The position numbers were made by a program, and so were the translations under genes. From Gammaproteobacteria bacterium (lineage in GTDB: Bacteria; Pseudomonadota; Gammaproteobacteria; Ga0077554; Ga007554), in the NCBI GenBank assembly GCA_021731145.1, contig JAKFXX010000027.1, positions 17,358 through 81,357 of the forward strand: DNA of 64,000 bases. The letters are read 5' to 3'. This document shows positions 31,743 through 43,057 of this stretch, piece by piece (the stretch's first letter is position 1; every line of letters starts with the position of its first letter). Below the pieces are notes generated by a model, which saw only the letters and a program-made list of their open reading frames with translations, was not told the DNA's origin and ran no database searches.

Positions 31743-33227
31743 ATGAAGCAGGAAGGCGGCAATCAGCAGGATCTCGATCAGTGGCGCCAGAAATATTATG
31801 GTTCTCTGGAGAAACTGGAGCAAAAACAGCAACAGTGGGAAGATTTGGAAAAAACCCTGCGCCGCTGCATTTCCCGTCTGGCGCTGGCGGCGGACGGCAT
31901 CTATCCCGAGATTGACATTCAACTGGAGAGTCTACGCAAGGCGATCAGGGACGGCGTGGGTGCCGTGGGATTGCAGGATCGTATCGAAGGGATCTCGCAA
32001 GCGCTGCTGAAGCTGGACCAGCAACCGGCGCCAAGACCAATACCCACGGAAGCGACCGCTGTGGAAGGCCGTTCTGAAACGGCGGCGTCGCCGGGCTTTT
32101 TGGGCAAGCTGCTGGGTGGGCTTTCCTCGAAGGGCGCCCGCGAGACGCCGGTGGTTACGGAGGTCGCGCAACCAAGAGGCATTCCGTCGGATGTCCACGA
32201 AGCCCTCGCCCAGCTATTGGAGCGTCTGGCGCTGCAACCCGAGATGACCGAGCAGGTGGAAGTGCTCAAACAGCAGCTTGGAGATGACATTGAGCCGGGC
32301 GCGCTTTCCTCATCATTGCAATCAATCGCGACGCTGGTGGCCGACGCCCTGGAAAAAATCCGTAGTGAAAAAAGCGACCTTGAAGCCTTTCTCCTTCAGC
32401 TTACTGAGCGTTTGCAGGAGATCGATCAGCGCTTATCCGATAATGCGGTAACGCAGCAGGCGTCGCAGCAAAACCAGTATCGGCTGGATGTTGCCGTGCA
32501 TGCCCAGGTAGAGGGTATCGAGACTACCATGAAGGAGACCTCCGATATCGGCCAGTTAAAGCTGGAGATTCAGCGCCGTCTGGATGGGATACGTGAGCAC
32601 ATGGATTCCTTCCGGGAGGATGAAACGCAGCGTCAGGTTGCATCAAAGCAGCAGGTTGACGTGCTGACCTCCCGTTTGCGTAGCATGGAAAAAGAGATCA
32701 GCCAATTGCACAGCCGGGTGCGCAAAGAGCAGGAAAATGCCTTGCAGGACGCCTTGACGGGCATTCCCAACCGGATGGCCTATGAGAAACGTGTTGCAGA
32801 AGAGTATGCACGCTGGAGGCGCTACCATGCACCTCTGTCGATGATCGTTGTTGATATCGATCATTTCAAGCGTATTAACGACCTGTACGGGCACCAGGCA
32901 GGGGATAAAGTGATCAGGGTCATTGCGCTGGAGCTGAGCAAACAACTGCGTGATGTGGATTTCATGGCTCGCTATGGCGGGGAGGAGTTCGTTGTCCTGT
33001 TGCCGGAGACCAACATTCAAGTTGCCGGCATCGTGGCGGATAAACTTTGTGCTGGTGTGCGCGGCTGTGAATTCCAGCACGGCGGGTCGCGCGTGCCCAT
33101 TACCGTGAGCGGTGGCGTCGCCCAGTTTGGAGGGGTCGACACGGTGGCCCAGGTATTCGAGCGCGCCGATGCGGCGCTGTATCGCAGCAAACATAAGGGG
33201 AGAGATCAGTGGAATTTCGAGGAGTAG
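31743..33227 (+). CDS. Diguanylate cyclase (GGDEF) with long coiled-coil N-terminus
   Basis: 494 residues. About 330 N-terminal residues are charged and helical (for example EKLEQKQQQWEDLEKTLRR, and later LTSRLRSMEKEISQLHSRV), with no membrane segment, so the protein is probably a cytosolic coiled-coil dimer. The C-terminal GGDEF domain has the active motif ARYGGEEFVVLLPE and the inhibitory I-site RDVD five residues before it. It should make c-di-GMP with product feedback. The signal input is unknown. Its 3' end overlaps the next gene by 19 nt. Confidence 0.92.
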   Translation: MKQEGGNQQDLDQWRQKYYGSLEKLEQKQQQWEDLEKTLRRCISRLALAADGIYPEIDIQLESLRKAIRDGVGAVGLQDRIEGISQALLKLDQQPAPRPIPTEATAVEGRSETAASPGFLGKLLGGLSSKGARETPVVTEVAQPRGIPSDVHEALAQLLERLALQPEMTEQVEVLKQQLGDDIEPGALSSSLQSIATLVADALEKIRSEKSDLEAFLLQLTERLQEIDQRLSDNAVTQQASQQNQYRLDVAVHAQVEGIETTMKETSDIGQLKLEIQRRLDGIREHMDSFREDETQRQVASKQQVDVLTSRLRSMEKEISQLHSRVRKEQENALQDALTGIPNRMAYEKRVAEEYARWRRYHAPLSMIVVDIDHFKRINDLYGHQAGDKVIRVIALELSKQLRDVDFMARYGGEEFVVLLPETNIQVAGIVADKLCAGVRGCEFQHGGSRVPITVSGGVAQFGGVDTVAQVFERADAALYRSKHKGRDQWNFEE

Positions 33228-33640
33228 GGCGTGCCATCTTGTTGTGGTTGTTCTCGGCTGTTTTTTTGCTGGCTGGAGGGTTGCACTCTGCGGTGGCCAA
33301 GGCGGATGGTCAGCACCCGTTCGCGGTTGGTTTTTTTGGCGATAACGCGGCGCAGCCACAAGGCTTGGGCGTTATCTTCGTCAACGATCTTCCTCCTGAG
33401 GCGCAAGAAACGCTGAAGCTCATCCATCGGGGTGGGCCGTTTCCCTATGGCAAGGACGGATCGACCTTTGGTAACCGGGAAAGACGCCTGCCCTCGCGTG
33501 AGCGCGGTTACTACAAGGAATATACCGTCAAAACGCCCGGCTCCCGCGACAGAGGCGCCCGGCGGATTATCGGCGGGATGGGCGGGGAGTTTTACTATAC
33601 CAGCGATCACTACAATACTTTCAGGCGGATCAAGGAGTAG
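33209..33640 (+). CDS. Secreted barnase-like ribonuclease
   Basis: 143 residues, GTG start with GGGGAGAG upstream. A signal peptide (RAILLWLFSAVFLLAGGLHS, cut near AVAKA) precedes an N1/barnase-type domain. Catalytic residues align with barnase E73/R87/H102: E104 in YYKEYTVKTPG, R118/R119 in RGARRIIGG and H134 in TSDHYNTF. It should cut single-stranded RNA outside the cytosol. It starts inside the diguanylate cyclase gene and is followed 4 nt later by barstar. Confidence 0.87.
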   Translation: MEFRGVGRAILLWLFSAVFLLAGGLHSAVAKADGQHPFAVGFFGDNAAQPQGLGVIFVNDLPPEAQETLKLIHRGGPFPYGKDGSTFGNRERRLPSRERGYYKEYTVKTPGSRDRGARRIIGGMGGEFYYTSDHYNTFRRIKE

Positions 33641-33643
33641 CTT

Positions 33644-34087
33644 ATGAGTGGCTTGCCATTGTTACTGCAAGATAGCGAATCTGCCGGGATGTATTTGCTT
33701 GATACGCCGATTACTGCGATGGAGATTGAAACAGAGGTTGCGCAGTGTGGTTGCGCCTTTTTTTATCTGGAAGGAGAGAGCATCCTCAGTAAGGAGCAAT
33801 TTCTGGAGCAGATCGCCCGTGCCATGGATTTCCCCGGCTATTTCGGTGGCAACTGGGACGCACTGGAAGACTGTCTCACCGACCTTTCCTGGTGTGAGGC
33901 GCCAGGTTATGTGATCTTGTACGACCATTTCGATGTTTTTGCCGAACAGGTTCCGGATCAGTTCGAGACCGCGCTGGAAATTCTTGACGCGTCCGTCGAG
34001 TTCTGGCGCGCGCAGGGTAAGCCGCTGTTTGTCATGTTGCGTGGAAAGGGTGGGCCGGAGTGGGGGTTGAAGCTGCTTACCTTCTGA
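33644..34087 (+). CDS. Barstar-family RNase inhibitor
   Basis: 147 residues. Barstar core: FFYLEGESILSKEQFLEQIA, then FPGYFGGNWDALEDCLTDLSW, which contains the acidic and aromatic residues that plug the RNase active site, and a C-terminal strand PLFVMLRG. The N-terminal 30 residues are an extension relative to classical barstar. It protects the cytosol from the RNase encoded immediately upstream. Confidence 0.92.
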   Translation: MSGLPLLLQDSESAGMYLLDTPITAMEIETEVAQCGCAFFYLEGESILSKEQFLEQIARAMDFPGYFGGNWDALEDCLTDLSWCEAPGYVILYDHFDVFAEQVPDQFETALEILDASVEFWRAQGKPLFVMLRGKGGPEWGLKLLTF

Positions 34088-34226
34088 GAAGGTCGGGTGA
34101 ATGTCATAGACAGCAAGGGGCTTGGTGAAGTAGAATTCGGCTGATTAATCATGGTAATTTTTGCAGCGGCGGGAGGGGTTTCAGCCTGGTCTCCTGTCGC
34201 TTCGCGCGTCTGATGTGGAGGTAGTT

Positions 34227-35348
34227 TTGCGGCATCAAGCCCTGTTAGCCCTGGAAGATGGCAGCCTCTTTTGGGGGGAGCCTATCGGTATTGAGGGGCA
34301 GTCGACGGGGGAGGTGGTATTCAATACCGCCATCACCGGCTATCAGGAAATTCTCACCGATCCTTCTTATTGTAAACAGATCGTTACCCTCACCTATCCG
34401 CATATTGGCAACACCGGCGCCAACAGTGAGGATGAAGAGTCCTCGAAAGTGATGGCCAGTGGCCTGGTGATACGCGATTTGCCGCTGCTGGCGAGTAGTT
34501 GGCGCTCTAAAGAGACTCTGGACGCCTATTTGCGCAGGCAGCAGGTGGTTGGCATTGCGGGTATCGACACCCGGCGTTTGACGCGGTTGCTGCGTGAAAA
34601 GGGCGCTTTGAGCGGCTGCATCATGGCGGGGGATGCCGATGAGGCAGCAGCGCTCGATGCCGCGCGCACTTTCCCGGGATTGAACGGCATGGATTTGGCC
34701 AAGGTGGTCACCACCGAGGCGCCTTATCGCTGGGAACAGGGAAGCTGGACGCTGGGCGGCGCCCCCGTTATTCCTGATGCGCGTTTCCATGTGGTGGCCT
34801 ATGATTACGGCGTCAAGCACAACATACTGCGCATGCTGGTGGATCGCGGATGCCGTGTCACCGTGGTCCCGGCACAGACCCCGGCGTTTGAAGTGCTAGC
34901 CATGAAGCCGGATGGCGTGTTTCTCTCCAATGGGCCGGGTGACCCGGCACCGTGCGATTATGCTATCGCCGCGATTCAAGTGATTGTCGAAACAGGTATG
35001 CCGGTATTTGGCATTTGTCTCGGCCATCAACTATTGGCCCTGGCCTGCGGCGCAAAAACCCTGAAAATGAAGTTTGGCCATCATGGCGCCAACCACCCGG
35101 TGCAGGACCTGGCTACCGGGCGGGTGATGATCACCAGCCAGAATCATGGTTTCGCAGTGGACGACGCCAGCTTGCCCCCCACGCTGCGTGCAACGCACCG
35201 CTCGCTGTTCGATGGCTCGCTACAGGGCATCCATCATACCGACAGACCCGTCTTCAGCTTTCAGGGGCACCCCGAGGCGAGTCCCGGCCCGCACGATGCC
35301 GCGTCGCTGTTCGACCACTTTATTGATCTCATGAGAGGTAACAAGTGA
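34227..35348 (+). CDS. carA: Carbamoyl-phosphate synthase small subunit
   Basis: 373 residues. Glutamine amidotransferase half that feeds ammonia to CarB for arginine and pyrimidine synthesis. The class I site [14 protein letters not shown] has the catalytic cysteine, with HPEASPG supplying the His/Glu. I chose the TTG at 34227, preceded by GGAGGTAG, because it gives the family start [12 protein letters not shown]; longer frames add unmatched residues. Confidence 0.95.
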   Translation: MRHQALLALEDGSLFWGEPIGIEGQSTGEVVFNTAITGYQEILTDPSYCKQIVTLTYPHIGNTGANSEDEESSKVMASGLVIRDLPLLASSWRSKETLDAYLRRQQVVGIAGIDTRRLTRLLREKGALSGCIMAGDADEAAALDAARTFPGLNGMDLAKVVTTEAPYRWEQGSWTLGGAPVIPDARFHVVAYDYGVKHNILRMLVDRGCRVTVVPAQTPAFEVLAMKPDGVFLSNGPGDPAPCDYAIAAIQVIVETGMPVFGICLGHQLLALACGAKTLKMKFGHHGANHPVQDLATGRVMITSQNHGFAVDDASLPPTLRATHRSLFDGSLQGIHHTDRPVFSFQGHPEASPGPHDAASLFDHFIDLMRGNK

Positions 35349-35431
35349 CAAGTTGCACGTTGCACGTTACAAGTAAAAACCCCATTGTTTTTCTCTTGCT
35401 ACTTGTTGCTTGGACTTGTAACTGATTTTTT

Positions 35432-38400
35432 ATGCCAAAACGTACTGATATCAAGACCATTTTAATTATCGGCGCCGGACCCATCGTGATCGGTCAGGCC
35501 TGTGAGTTCGATTATTCCGGCGCGCAGGCCTGCAAGGCATTGCGCGAGGAAGGCTACCGCGTGGTGTTGATCAACTCCAACCCCGCCACCATCATGACCG
35601 ACCCGGAGACGGCCGACGCCACCTATATAGAACCCATCACCTGGCAGGTGGTCGCCCGCATTATTGAGAAGGAACGCCCCGACGCACTATTGCCCACCAT
35701 GGGCGGACAGACCGCGCTCAACTGCGCGTTGGACCTGGTGCGTGAGGGCGTGCTGGAAAAATACGGCGTGGAGATGATCGGCGCCTCGCGCGACGCCATC
35801 GACATGGCCGAAGACCGTGACCGCTTCCGCCACGCCATGCGCGACATCGGCCTCAACAGCGCACGCGCGGCGATTGCCCACAGCATGGAAGAGGCGTTGC
35901 AGGTGCAGGTGCAGATCGGCTTTCCCACCATCATTCGTCCCTCATTCACGATGGGCGGCAGCGGCGGCGGCATCGCCTACAACCGCGAGGAATTCGTCGA
36001 AATATGCGAGCGTGGCCTGGATCTTTCGCCGACCAATGAACTGCTGATCGAGGAATCGCTGCTCGGCTGGAAGGAATTCGAGATGGAGGTGGTGCGTGAC
36101 CGCAAGGATAACTGCATCATCATCTGTTCCATCGAGAACTTCGACCCAATGGGTGTGCATACTGGCGATTCCATCACCGTTGCCCCCGCCCAGACGCTGA
36201 CCGACAAGGAGTATCAGCTGCTGCGCGATGCCTCCATCGCCGTGCTGCGCAAGATCGGCGTCGATACCGGCGGTTCCAATGTGCAGTTCGCCATCAATCC
36301 CCACGACGGGCGCATGATCGTCATCGAGATGAACCCGCGCGTATCGCGCTCCTCAGCGCTGGCCTCCAAGGCCACTGGCTTCCCCATTGCCAAGGTGGCA
36401 GCCAAACTCGCAGTGGGTTACACCCTGGATGAATTGCGCAACGAGATTACCGGCGGCGCCACCCCGGCGTCGTTCGAGCCATCCATCGACTATGTTGTAA
36501 CCAAGGTGCCGCGCTTCACCTTTGAAAAATTCCCCAAGGCCGACCAGCGCCTCACCACTCAAATGAAGTCGGTGGGCGAGGTGATGGCGATAGGCCGCAC
36601 CTTCCAGGAATCGCTGCAAAAGGCACTGCGCGGGCTGGAGACCGGGGCGGATGGGCTGAACGAAAAACTTGATCTTACCTTGCCGGAGTCCATTGACCGC
36701 ATCCGTAACGAGCTGCGCACACCGGGGCCGGATCGCATCTGGTTTGTGGGTGACGCCTTCCGTGCCGGCTTATCCTCCGAGGAAATCCATGAGCTGAGTC
36801 AGATTGATCCCTGGTTCCTGGCGCAGATTGAGGATCTTATCAAGAGCGAGGCGGAGGTGCGTGCTGCGGGGCAGTCAAGGCTTGATAAGGCGCGTGTCTT
36901 CGCGCTCAAGCGCAAGGGTTTTTCCGACCGCCGCCTGGCTGCGCTGCTGGGCGTCAGCGAGAACGAGTTCCGCGCGCGGCGTCATGCGCTGGGCGTGCGT
37001 CCGGTATACAAGCGTGTGGATTCCTGCGCCGCTGAATTTGCCTCGGCCACGGCGTACATGTATTCCACTTATGAAGAAGAGTGCGAGGCCGCACCCACTT
37101 CCCGTGACAAGATCATGGTGCTCGGTGGCGGACCCAATCGCATCGGGCAGGGCATCGAGTTTGACTATTGCTGTGTCCATGCCGCGTTCGCCCTGCGCGA
37201 GGATGGCTATGAAACCATCATGGTCAATTGCAACCCCGAGACCGTTTCTACCGATTACGACACCTCAGACCGCCTGTACTTCGAGCCGCTTACCTTGGAA
37301 GATGTGCTTGAGATCATCGCCGTGGAGAAACCCAAGGGCGTGATCGTGCAATACGGCGGGCAGACGCCGCTCAAGCTGGCACGCGCCCTGGAGGCCGCCG
37401 GCGCCCCAATCATCGGCACTACACCTGATTGCATCGACATCGCCGAGGATCGAGAGCGCTTCCAGCAGATGATCAACGCGCTGGGGCTACGCCAGCCGCC
37501 AAACCGCACTGCACGCCACCCCGAGGCGGCGGTGGAACTGGCGAAGCAGATTGGCTATCCGCTGGTAGTGCGGCCTTCCTATGTGCTGGGCGGACGCGCC
37601 ATGGAGATTGTCTACAACGAAGACGACCTGCGCCGTTACATGCGTGACGCCGTGCAGGTCTCCAACGATTCCCCGGTGCTGCTCGACCGCTTCCTGGATG
37701 ACGCCACCGAGGTGGATGTGGATGCCATCAGCGACGGCGTGGACGTGCTGATCGGCGGCATCATGGAGCATATCGAACAGGCCGGTGTGCATTCCGGCGA
37801 CTCGGCGTGCTCGCTGCCGCCCTACAGCCTGAGTGCCGAAATTCAGGATGAGCTGCGCGAACAGATCCGCCAGATGGCCTCCGCGCTGGGCGTGGTGGGT
37901 CTGATGAACGTTCAATTTGCTATACAGGGTGACAAGGTTTTCGTCCTTGAGGTTAACCCGCGCGCTTCCCGTACCGTCCCTTATGTCTCCAAGGCGACAG
38001 GGTTGCCCCTGGCGAAAATCGCCGCTCGCTGCATGGTGGGGCGCAGCCTGGTCAGCCAGGGGGTTACCAAAGAAGTGATCCCGGATTACTATTCCGTAAA
38101 GGAAGCGGTGTTTCCGTTTATCAAATTCCCTGGCGTCGATCCGATCCTGGGGCCTGAGATGAAATCCACCGGCGAGGTGATGGGCATAGGACGCAGTTTC
38201 GCCGAGGCGTTTGCCAAGTCACAGGAGGCGGCGGGCATTACCCTGCCGCGCGGTGGCCGTGCTTTTATCAGCGTGAGAGAGGCCGACAAGCCGCGCGTGG
38301 CGGCAGTGGCGCGGGATCTTGTGGCGCTTGGGTTCAAGGTGCTCGCTACCCGGGGCACGGCGAAGATCCTGGAAGGCGAGGGTATCCCATGTCTTAAAGT

Positions 38401-38662
38401 AAACAAGGTTGCCGAGGGTCGCCCCCATATTGTCGATATGATTAAAAACGACGAAATCAGCCTGATTATCAATACTACGGAAGGCAAACAGGCGATTGCG
38501 GATTCCTATGAAATTCGCCGTGCCGCGTTACAGCACAAAGTTACCCACAGCACCACATTGGCTGGCGCCAGGGCGACTTGTCTGGCCTTGCAGCAGCCGG
38601 ATGAGCGCGCGGTGAATCGTTTGCAGGATCTGCATCAGGAATTAGGGGCCATTAAGGAATAA
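35432..38662 (+). CDS. carB: Carbamoyl-phosphate synthase large subunit
   Basis: 1076 residues, full length. Two ATP-grasp halves with repeated motifs: [14 protein letters not shown] in the first and [14 protein letters not shown] in the second; both have preATP-grasp starts ([17 protein letters not shown] and [17 protein letters not shown]). The C-terminal MGS-like allosteric region follows about residue 935. The 83-bp gap to carA holds short direct repeats (TTGCACG twice, with ACAAGT at both edges in opposite orientation) of unknown meaning. Confidence 0.97.
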   Translation: MPKRTDIKTILIIGAGPIVIGQACEFDYSGAQACKALREEGYRVVLINSNPATIMTDPETADATYIEPITWQVVARIIEKERPDALLPTMGGQTALNCALDLVREGVLEKYGVEMIGASRDAIDMAEDRDRFRHAMRDIGLNSARAAIAHSMEEALQVQVQIGFPTIIRPSFTMGGSGGGIAYNREEFVEICERGLDLSPTNELLIEESLLGWKEFEMEVVRDRKDNCIIICSIENFDPMGVHTGDSITVAPAQTLTDKEYQLLRDASIAVLRKIGVDTGGSNVQFAINPHDGRMIVIEMNPRVSRSSALASKATGFPIAKVAAKLAVGYTLDELRNEITGGATPASFEPSIDYVVTKVPRFTFEKFPKADQRLTTQMKSVGEVMAIGRTFQESLQKALRGLETGADGLNEKLDLTLPESIDRIRNELRTPGPDRIWFVGDAFRAGLSSEEIHELSQIDPWFLAQIEDLIKSEAEVRAAGQSRLDKARVFALKRKGFSDRRLAALLGVSENEFRARRHALGVRPVYKRVDSCAAEFASATAYMYSTYEEECEAAPTSRDKIMVLGGGPNRIGQGIEFDYCCVHAAFALREDGYETIMVNCNPETVSTDYDTSDRLYFEPLTLEDVLEIIAVEKPKGVIVQYGGQTPLKLARALEAAGAPIIGTTPDCIDIAEDRERFQQMINALGLRQPPNRTARHPEAAVELAKQIGYPLVVRPSYVLGGRAMEIVYNEDDLRRYMRDAVQVSNDSPVLLDRFLDDATEVDVDAISDGVDVLIGGIMEHIEQAGVHSGDSACSLPPYSLSAEIQDELREQIRQMASALGVVGLMNVQFAIQGDKVFVLEVNPRASRTVPYVSKATGLPLAKIAARCMVGRSLVSQGVTKEVIPDYYSVKEAVFPFIKFPGVDPILGPEMKSTGEVMGIGRSFAEAFAKSQEAAGITLPRGGRAFISVREADKPRVAAVARDLVALGFKVLATRGTAKILEGEGIPCLKVNKVAEGRPHIVDMIKNDEISLIINTTEGKQAIADSYEIRRAALQHKVTHSTTLAGARATCLALQQPDERAVNRLQDLHQELGAIKE

Positions 38663-38704
38663 CCAGTGCTTTTCTGGTTAAGCCTCATTGTCACCTCACG
38701 GTGA
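38663..38704 (+). terminator. Weak hairpins after carB
   Basis: AACCAG...CTGGTT (38661-38679) and TCACC...GGTGA (38691-38704) can form small stems. The second lies in a 19-nt sequence (38686-38704) that recurs in inverted orientation at 21380-21398. No T-run. Confidence 0.35.
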
Positions 38705-38787
38705 TTACGGCCCCTTATGCCGTTTCCACCATTCTAAATGTACAGATTAATCTTGAACGACGGCTTACTCGGGAGAAATATAACAGC

Positions 38788-39264
38788 ATGAGCAAAGTAC
38801 CGATGACAGCGAAAGGCGCGCAGCAGTTGCGCGAAGAGCTGCAGGAATTAAAGAGCGTTGCAAGGCCGCGCGTTATCCAGGCTATCGCCGAGGCCCGCGC
38901 GCACGGTGACCTGAAGGAAAATGCCGAGTATGCCGCCGCCAAGGAGCAGCAAAGTTTTATTGAAGGGCGCATCTCCGAAATCGATGGGCAGCTCTCCAAC
39001 GCCCAGATCATTGATGTTGCGACAGTGAATGCCAATGGCAGGATCGTCTTCGGCACCACGGTGGGCCTGGTGAACGTCAAGACCAGTGAAGAAGTGACTT
39101 ATCAGATCGTGGGTGATCTGGAGGCCGATATCAAACAAGGCAAGATCTCGATCAGTTCTCCCATCGCCCGCGCCCTGATCGGCAAGGAGGAGGGTGACAT
39201 CGCCGTGGTGCGTGCGCCAGGCGGTGAAATCGAGTATGAGATTATGACCGTCAAATATATATGA
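38788..39264 (+). CDS. greA: Transcription elongation factor GreA
   Basis: 158 residues. N-terminal coiled coil ([36 protein letters not shown] with the acidic tip) and C-terminal FKBP-like domain ([18 protein letters not shown]). It rescues backtracked RNA polymerase by stimulating transcript cleavage. Start at 38788 follows GGGAGAAA and gives the standard N-terminus. Follows carB as in other gammaproteobacteria. Confidence 0.96.
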   Translation: MSKVPMTAKGAQQLREELQELKSVARPRVIQAIAEARAHGDLKENAEYAAAKEQQSFIEGRISEIDGQLSNAQIIDVATVNANGRIVFGTTVGLVNVKTSEEVTYQIVGDLEADIKQGKISISSPIARALIGKEEGDIAVVRAPGGEIEYEIMTVKYI

Positions 39265-39273
39265 GTCTCTAAA

Positions 39274-39741
39274 ATGCGTTTCGCGCTCATCAGTGAAAGG
39301 ATTTTGTTGACCCTGTGGGTCGGTGGCCTGTGGGCCATCGGCTATCTGGCCGTACCCGTGCTGTTTAACATGCTCAACGACCGGCAACTGGCAGGCGAGC
39401 TTGCCGGAAAAATGTTCAGCATCATCAGCATTATAGGTTTGGTGTTCGGTGTTTTGCTGCTTATAGGGGCATTCTACCGGGCGGGTGACAAATGGCTCCG
39501 CGCCTGGCGAGTATGGATGCTTGTCGCCATGCTGGTGTTTGTTGCTGTCGGTTTCTTTGTTTTGCAGCCGATGATGCAGGACCTCAAAGCCCATGGTCTG
39601 GTTGAGGGCAGCGTCCAGGCGACGAACTTTGGGCGATTGCATGGCATTTCGTCAATACTGTATCTGGCGACCAGCCTGCTGGGGTTGGGGCTGGTGATCG
39701 CAGGTCCAGGTGGCAGGCGGCCTTCCAGGTATACTCTTTAG
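39274..39741 (+). CDS. DUF4149 membrane protein
   Basis: 155 residues with four membrane segments (LTLWVGGLWAIGYLAVPVLF, IISIIGLVFGVLLLIGAFY, WMLVAMLVFVAVGFFVL, ILYLATSLLGLGLVIAG). Matches the DUF4149 family, usually encoded between greA and yhbY in gammaproteobacteria, as here. Function unknown. Starts 9 nt after greA. Confidence 0.88.
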   Translation: MRFALISERILLTLWVGGLWAIGYLAVPVLFNMLNDRQLAGELAGKMFSIISIIGLVFGVLLLIGAFYRAGDKWLRAWRVWMLVAMLVFVAVGFFVLQPMMQDLKAHGLVEGSVQATNFGRLHGISSILYLATSLLGLGLVIAGPGGRRPSRYTL

Positions 39742-39783
39742 AACGCAGGGCGGGCCTTGCGTAACCCGCCAAGCCTTCCCCTC

Positions 39784-40077
39784 TCAGGTAATTTTGATGT
39801 TCGGCTTGTCTTTATTACGCAGATAAATCAGTGCGATATGGCCGATGCGTTGTACCAGCGTGGCGTGTGTGCCGCTGCAAATTTCATCTATCATATGGTC
39901 ACGCGCAGCACGGTCGGCAGCGTTTACCCGGATTTTGATCAGTTCATGATGGTTCAGAGCCAGCCCGGTTTCCTTGAGTACGGCCTCCGTCAGACCGGCA
40001 TTTCCAATGATGATCACCGGCTTTAATTTATGGCCGAGTGTCCGCAAATAACGTTTGTTTTTCTCAGTAAGTGACAT
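39784..40077 (-). CDS. yhbY: YhbY-type CRM RNA-binding protein
   Basis: 97 residues starting MSLTEKNKRYLRTLGHKLKP, with VIIGNAGLTEAVLKE and the GxxG-like loop LVQRIGHIALIYL. Single CRM domain that associates with pre-50S ribosomal particles. Start at 40077 gives the conserved length; an upstream ATG would add 16 unmatched residues. Confidence 0.94.
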   Translation of the reverse strand: MSLTEKNKRYLRTLGHKLKPVIIIGNAGLTEAVLKETGLALNHHELIKIRVNAADRAARDHMIDEICSGTHATLVQRIGHIALIYLRNKDKPNIKIT

Positions 40078-40088
40078 ATAAAGTATCG

Positions 40089-40379
40089 ATGGCCAAAGAT
40101 GATGGTAAGCAGAGCAGTATAGCACAACGCAAACGCGGCTTCATGGTGGCGCCCAGCCCGATGAATGCCGTCAAGCTTGAGCTGGCTATTATATGTTGCG
40201 CTGGTGTATTGCTGTGGCTGGCGCAGGAGCGTATCACCGTCGACCCGATGGCCCAGTTCCTTCTTCTGGGTGGGTATGGTTGCGCAGGGATGTTATGGAT
40301 TGTTTTTCGTGCCCGGCGTGTGCTGGTCAAGGCACGAACCAGCGAAGATGGCGAGTCTCGGAATTATGGCCAGGAGTAA
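40089..40379 (+). CDS. Small membrane protein upstream of rlmE
   Basis: 96 residues. Two membrane segments ([16 protein letters not shown] and [17 protein letters not shown]) joined by a short loop, basic at both ends. It is divergent from yhbY with 11 nt between starts and overlaps rlmE by 14 nt. I do not recognise a named family; the coupling to rlmE suggests co-translation. Some doubt remains about expression, but codon pattern and overlap support it. Confidence 0.6.
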   Translation: MAKDDGKQSSIAQRKRGFMVAPSPMNAVKLELAIICCAGVLLWLAQERITVDPMAQFLLLGGYGCAGMLWIVFRARRVLVKARTSEDGESRNYGQE

Positions 40380-40986
40380 AAGCAGCAGCCGCTGGCTGAA
40401 AGAGCATTTTGTTGACGCCTACGTCAAAAAATCGTGGCAGGATGGCTATCGCTCACGGGCGGCTTATAAACTGCTCGAAATCAACGAGCGTGACCACATC
40501 CTGCGGCCAGGCATGACGGTGGTCGATTTGGGCGCGGCGCCGGGTGGTTGGTCGCAGATAGCCGTGAAGATAGTAGGGGATAAGGGTAAGGTGATTGCCA
40601 CGGATATCCTGTTGATGGAACCCTTGGCTGGAGTTGATTTCCTGCAAGGTGATTTTCGTGAGCAGGAAGTATTTGACAAGCTGCTCGAAATGGTCAAAGG
40701 CCGTAACGTGGGGCTTGTAATTTCCGATATGGCGCCTAATATAACAGGTATGGCCTCGGTCGATCAGCCGCGCGCGATGTATCTTGCCGAACTGGCATTG
40801 GATATGGCGCGTAAGGTGCTGGCTCCAGGCGGGGATTTTCTGGTGAAGGTGTTTCAGGGCAGCGGTTTTGATGCCTTCCATAAGGAGATTCAGCCCTTGT
40901 TTGATAAGGTGCTGATCCGCAAGCCCAAAGCGTCGCGGCCCGGCAGCCGCGAAGTATATGTGCTGGCGAGGAACTATCTTGGCTGA
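40366..40986 (+). CDS. rlmE: 23S rRNA (uridine(2552)-2'-O)-methyltransferase
   Basis: 206 residues. RrmJ/FtsJ fold: [21 protein letters not shown] motif [13 protein letters not shown], the K-D-K-E tetrad visible as K (AAYKL), D (ISDMAPN), K (FLVKVFQG) and E (SREVYVL). It methylates U2552 of assembled 50S. Start at 40366 gives [14 protein letters not shown]. It precedes ftsH as in E. coli. Confidence 0.96.
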   Translation: MARSKSSSRWLKEHFVDAYVKKSWQDGYRSRAAYKLLEINERDHILRPGMTVVDLGAAPGGWSQIAVKIVGDKGKVIATDILLMEPLAGVDFLQGDFREQEVFDKLLEMVKGRNVGLVISDMAPNITGMASVDQPRAMYLAELALDMARKVLAPGGDFLVKVFQGSGFDAFHKEIQPLFDKVLIRKPKASRPGSREVYVLARNYLG

Positions 40987-41121
40987 AATGGCTCTTTATA
41001 TGTATGAAAAGGGCGCGACAGATCGCCAGATTTATGGCTTAAAGCGCATGGTCTGATAAATGCATTATGGTCAGTGTTAGGTTGATATATACTGTATTTC
41101 TCTTAAAGCAGAGGCGCACAC

Positions 41122-43053
41122 GTGAGTGATATGGCAAAGAATATAATCTTATGGGTGGTGATTGCCGTCATCCTGGTGTCGGTGTTTAACAATTTTGGCC
41201 CGCCTCAGGTTGCCGCGGCGCAACTTCCCTATTCGCAGTTTATCGCGGATGTGAAACAGGGTAATGTCCAGAAGGTTGTGATTGAGGGGCGCACTATCCA
41301 GGGTCTGTATCAGAGTGGCGAAAAATTCGTCACCTATAGCCCCGGCGACCCCGGTCTGGTTGGCGACTTGCTCAACAAGGGCGTAGTAATCCAGGCCCGT
41401 CCGCAAGAGCAGCAGGGCGTGCTCATGCAGATGTTCATCTCCTGGTTCCCGATGTTGCTGTTGATTGGCGTGTGGATTTTCTTTATGCGCCAGATGCAGG
41501 GCGGCGGCGGTGGTGGCCGTGGCGCGATGTCATTTGGGCGCAGCCGTGCCCGGATGATGGGTGAGGATCAGGTCAAGGTGACCTTCGCGGATGTCGCGGG
41601 CGTGGAAGAGGCCAAGGAAGAAGTGGCTGAGCTGGTCGAGTTTTTGCGCGACCCCAGCAAGTTCCAGAAGCTCGGCGGAAAGATCCCGCGCGGCGTGTTG
41701 ATGGTAGGTTCACCAGGTACTGGTAAGACGCTGCTGGCCAAGGCTATCGCAGGCGAAGCCAAGGTGCCGTTCTTCTCGATTTCCGGTTCGGATTTCGTGG
41801 AAATGTTCGTCGGCGTCGGCGCGGCGCGTGTACGCGATATGTTCGAGCAGGGCAAGAAACATGCGCCGTGCATCATCTTCATCGACGAAATTGACGCCGT
41901 GGGCCGTCATCGCGGTGCTGGTTTGGGTGGCGGACATGACGAGCGCGAGCAAACACTTAATCAGTTGTTGGTTGAAATGGATGGTTTTGAAGGCAGTGAG
42001 GGTGTGATCGTGATCGCAGCCACCAACCGTCCCGACGTGCTGGATCCCGCTTTGCTGCGTCCCGGCCGTTTCGACCGCCAGGTGGTGGTGCCGTTGCCCG
42101 ATGTGCGTGGCCGCGAGCAGGTGCTCAAAGTGCATATGCGCAAAGTGCCGATTGATGATGATGTCAAACCGGCGATTATTGCGCGCGGCACGCCGGGCTT
42201 CTCAGGCGCCGATCTCGCCAATCTGGTGAATGAAGCCGCTCTGTTTGCGGCACGTTCCAATCGCCGCACCGTCGGTATGAACGACTTTGAAAAGGCTAAA
42301 GACAAGATCATGATGGGTGCGGAACGCCGCTCCATGGTGATGAACGACGAAGAGAAAAAACTCACCGCTTATCACGAGGCAGGCCATGCCATCGTGGGCT
42401 TGAGTGTGCCCGCCCATGACCCCGTGCATAAGGTGAGTATCATTCCGCGCGGCCGGGCTTTGGGTGTGACCATGTTTCTGCCGACCGAGGATCGTTACAG
42501 CTATAGCAAGCAACGCCTGGAAAGTCAGATTTCCAGTATGTTCGGCGGGCGGGTTGCCGAGGAGTTGATCTTCGGGGTGGAGGCGGTTACGACTGGCGCC
42601 AGCAATGATATTCAGCGCACAACCGAACTTGCACGCAGCATGGTGACCAAGTGGGGTCTGTCCGAGAAGCTTGGCCCCTTGACGTACGCCGAGGAAGAGG
42701 GCGAGGTGTTCCTGGGCCGCTCTGTGACGCAGCACAAAGGGGTGTCGGATGAAACCGCACATACCATCGACGGGGAAATCCGCACGATTGTTGACCGCAA
42801 TTACGAGCGTGCCAGACAGATACTCACCGAAAACATGGACAAGCTGCATGCCATGGCTGCCGCGCTGATCAAGTACGAGACCATTGATGCCGAGCAGATC
42901 AGCGACATCATGGCAGGCAAAGAGCCGCGTGCGCCGAAGGACTGGGGTGAAGACTCCGGATCCAGTTCCGGGCGCGGCGCCAGCGCGGAGGCATCCAGTG
43001 AGGGTGGCAAGCCTGCGGATGGCACGATCGGCGGGCCTGCAGGCCAGCATTAG
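41122..43053 (+). CDS. ftsH: ATP-dependent zinc metalloprotease FtsH
   Basis: 643 residues. Two membrane segments (about residues 8-25 and 104-123) around a periplasmic domain, an AAA+ ATPase with Walker A GSPGTGKT and Walker [13 protein letters not shown] region RPGRFDRQ, and the zinc site HEAGHA. Degrades membrane proteins and cytosolic targets such as LpxC. GTG start is supported by GAGG 7 nt upstream. The C-terminal tail is rich in Ser/Gly/Ala, as usual. Confidence 0.97.
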   Translation: MSDMAKNIILWVVIAVILVSVFNNFGPPQVAAAQLPYSQFIADVKQGNVQKVVIEGRTIQGLYQSGEKFVTYSPGDPGLVGDLLNKGVVIQARPQEQQGVLMQMFISWFPMLLLIGVWIFFMRQMQGGGGGGRGAMSFGRSRARMMGEDQVKVTFADVAGVEEAKEEVAELVEFLRDPSKFQKLGGKIPRGVLMVGSPGTGKTLLAKAIAGEAKVPFFSISGSDFVEMFVGVGAARVRDMFEQGKKHAPCIIFIDEIDAVGRHRGAGLGGGHDEREQTLNQLLVEMDGFEGSEGVIVIAATNRPDVLDPALLRPGRFDRQVVVPLPDVRGREQVLKVHMRKVPIDDDVKPAIIARGTPGFSGADLANLVNEAALFAARSNRRTVGMNDFEKAKDKIMMGAERRSMVMNDEEKKLTAYHEAGHAIVGLSVPAHDPVHKVSIIPRGRALGVTMFLPTEDRYSYSKQRLESQISSMFGGRVAEELIFGVEAVTTGASNDIQRTTELARSMVTKWGLSEKLGPLTYAEEEGEVFLGRSVTQHKGVSDETAHTIDGEIRTIVDRNYERARQILTENMDKLHAMAAALIKYETIDAEQISDIMAGKEPRAPKDWGEDSGSSSGRGASAEASSEGGKPADGTIGGPAGQH

Positions 43054-43057
43054 TCCA

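Noticed and set aside
41065..41093. TTATGG-17-TATACT as an ftsH promoter
   Set aside because: The -35 matches poorly, and no heat-shock sigma32 pattern was found; too weak to list.
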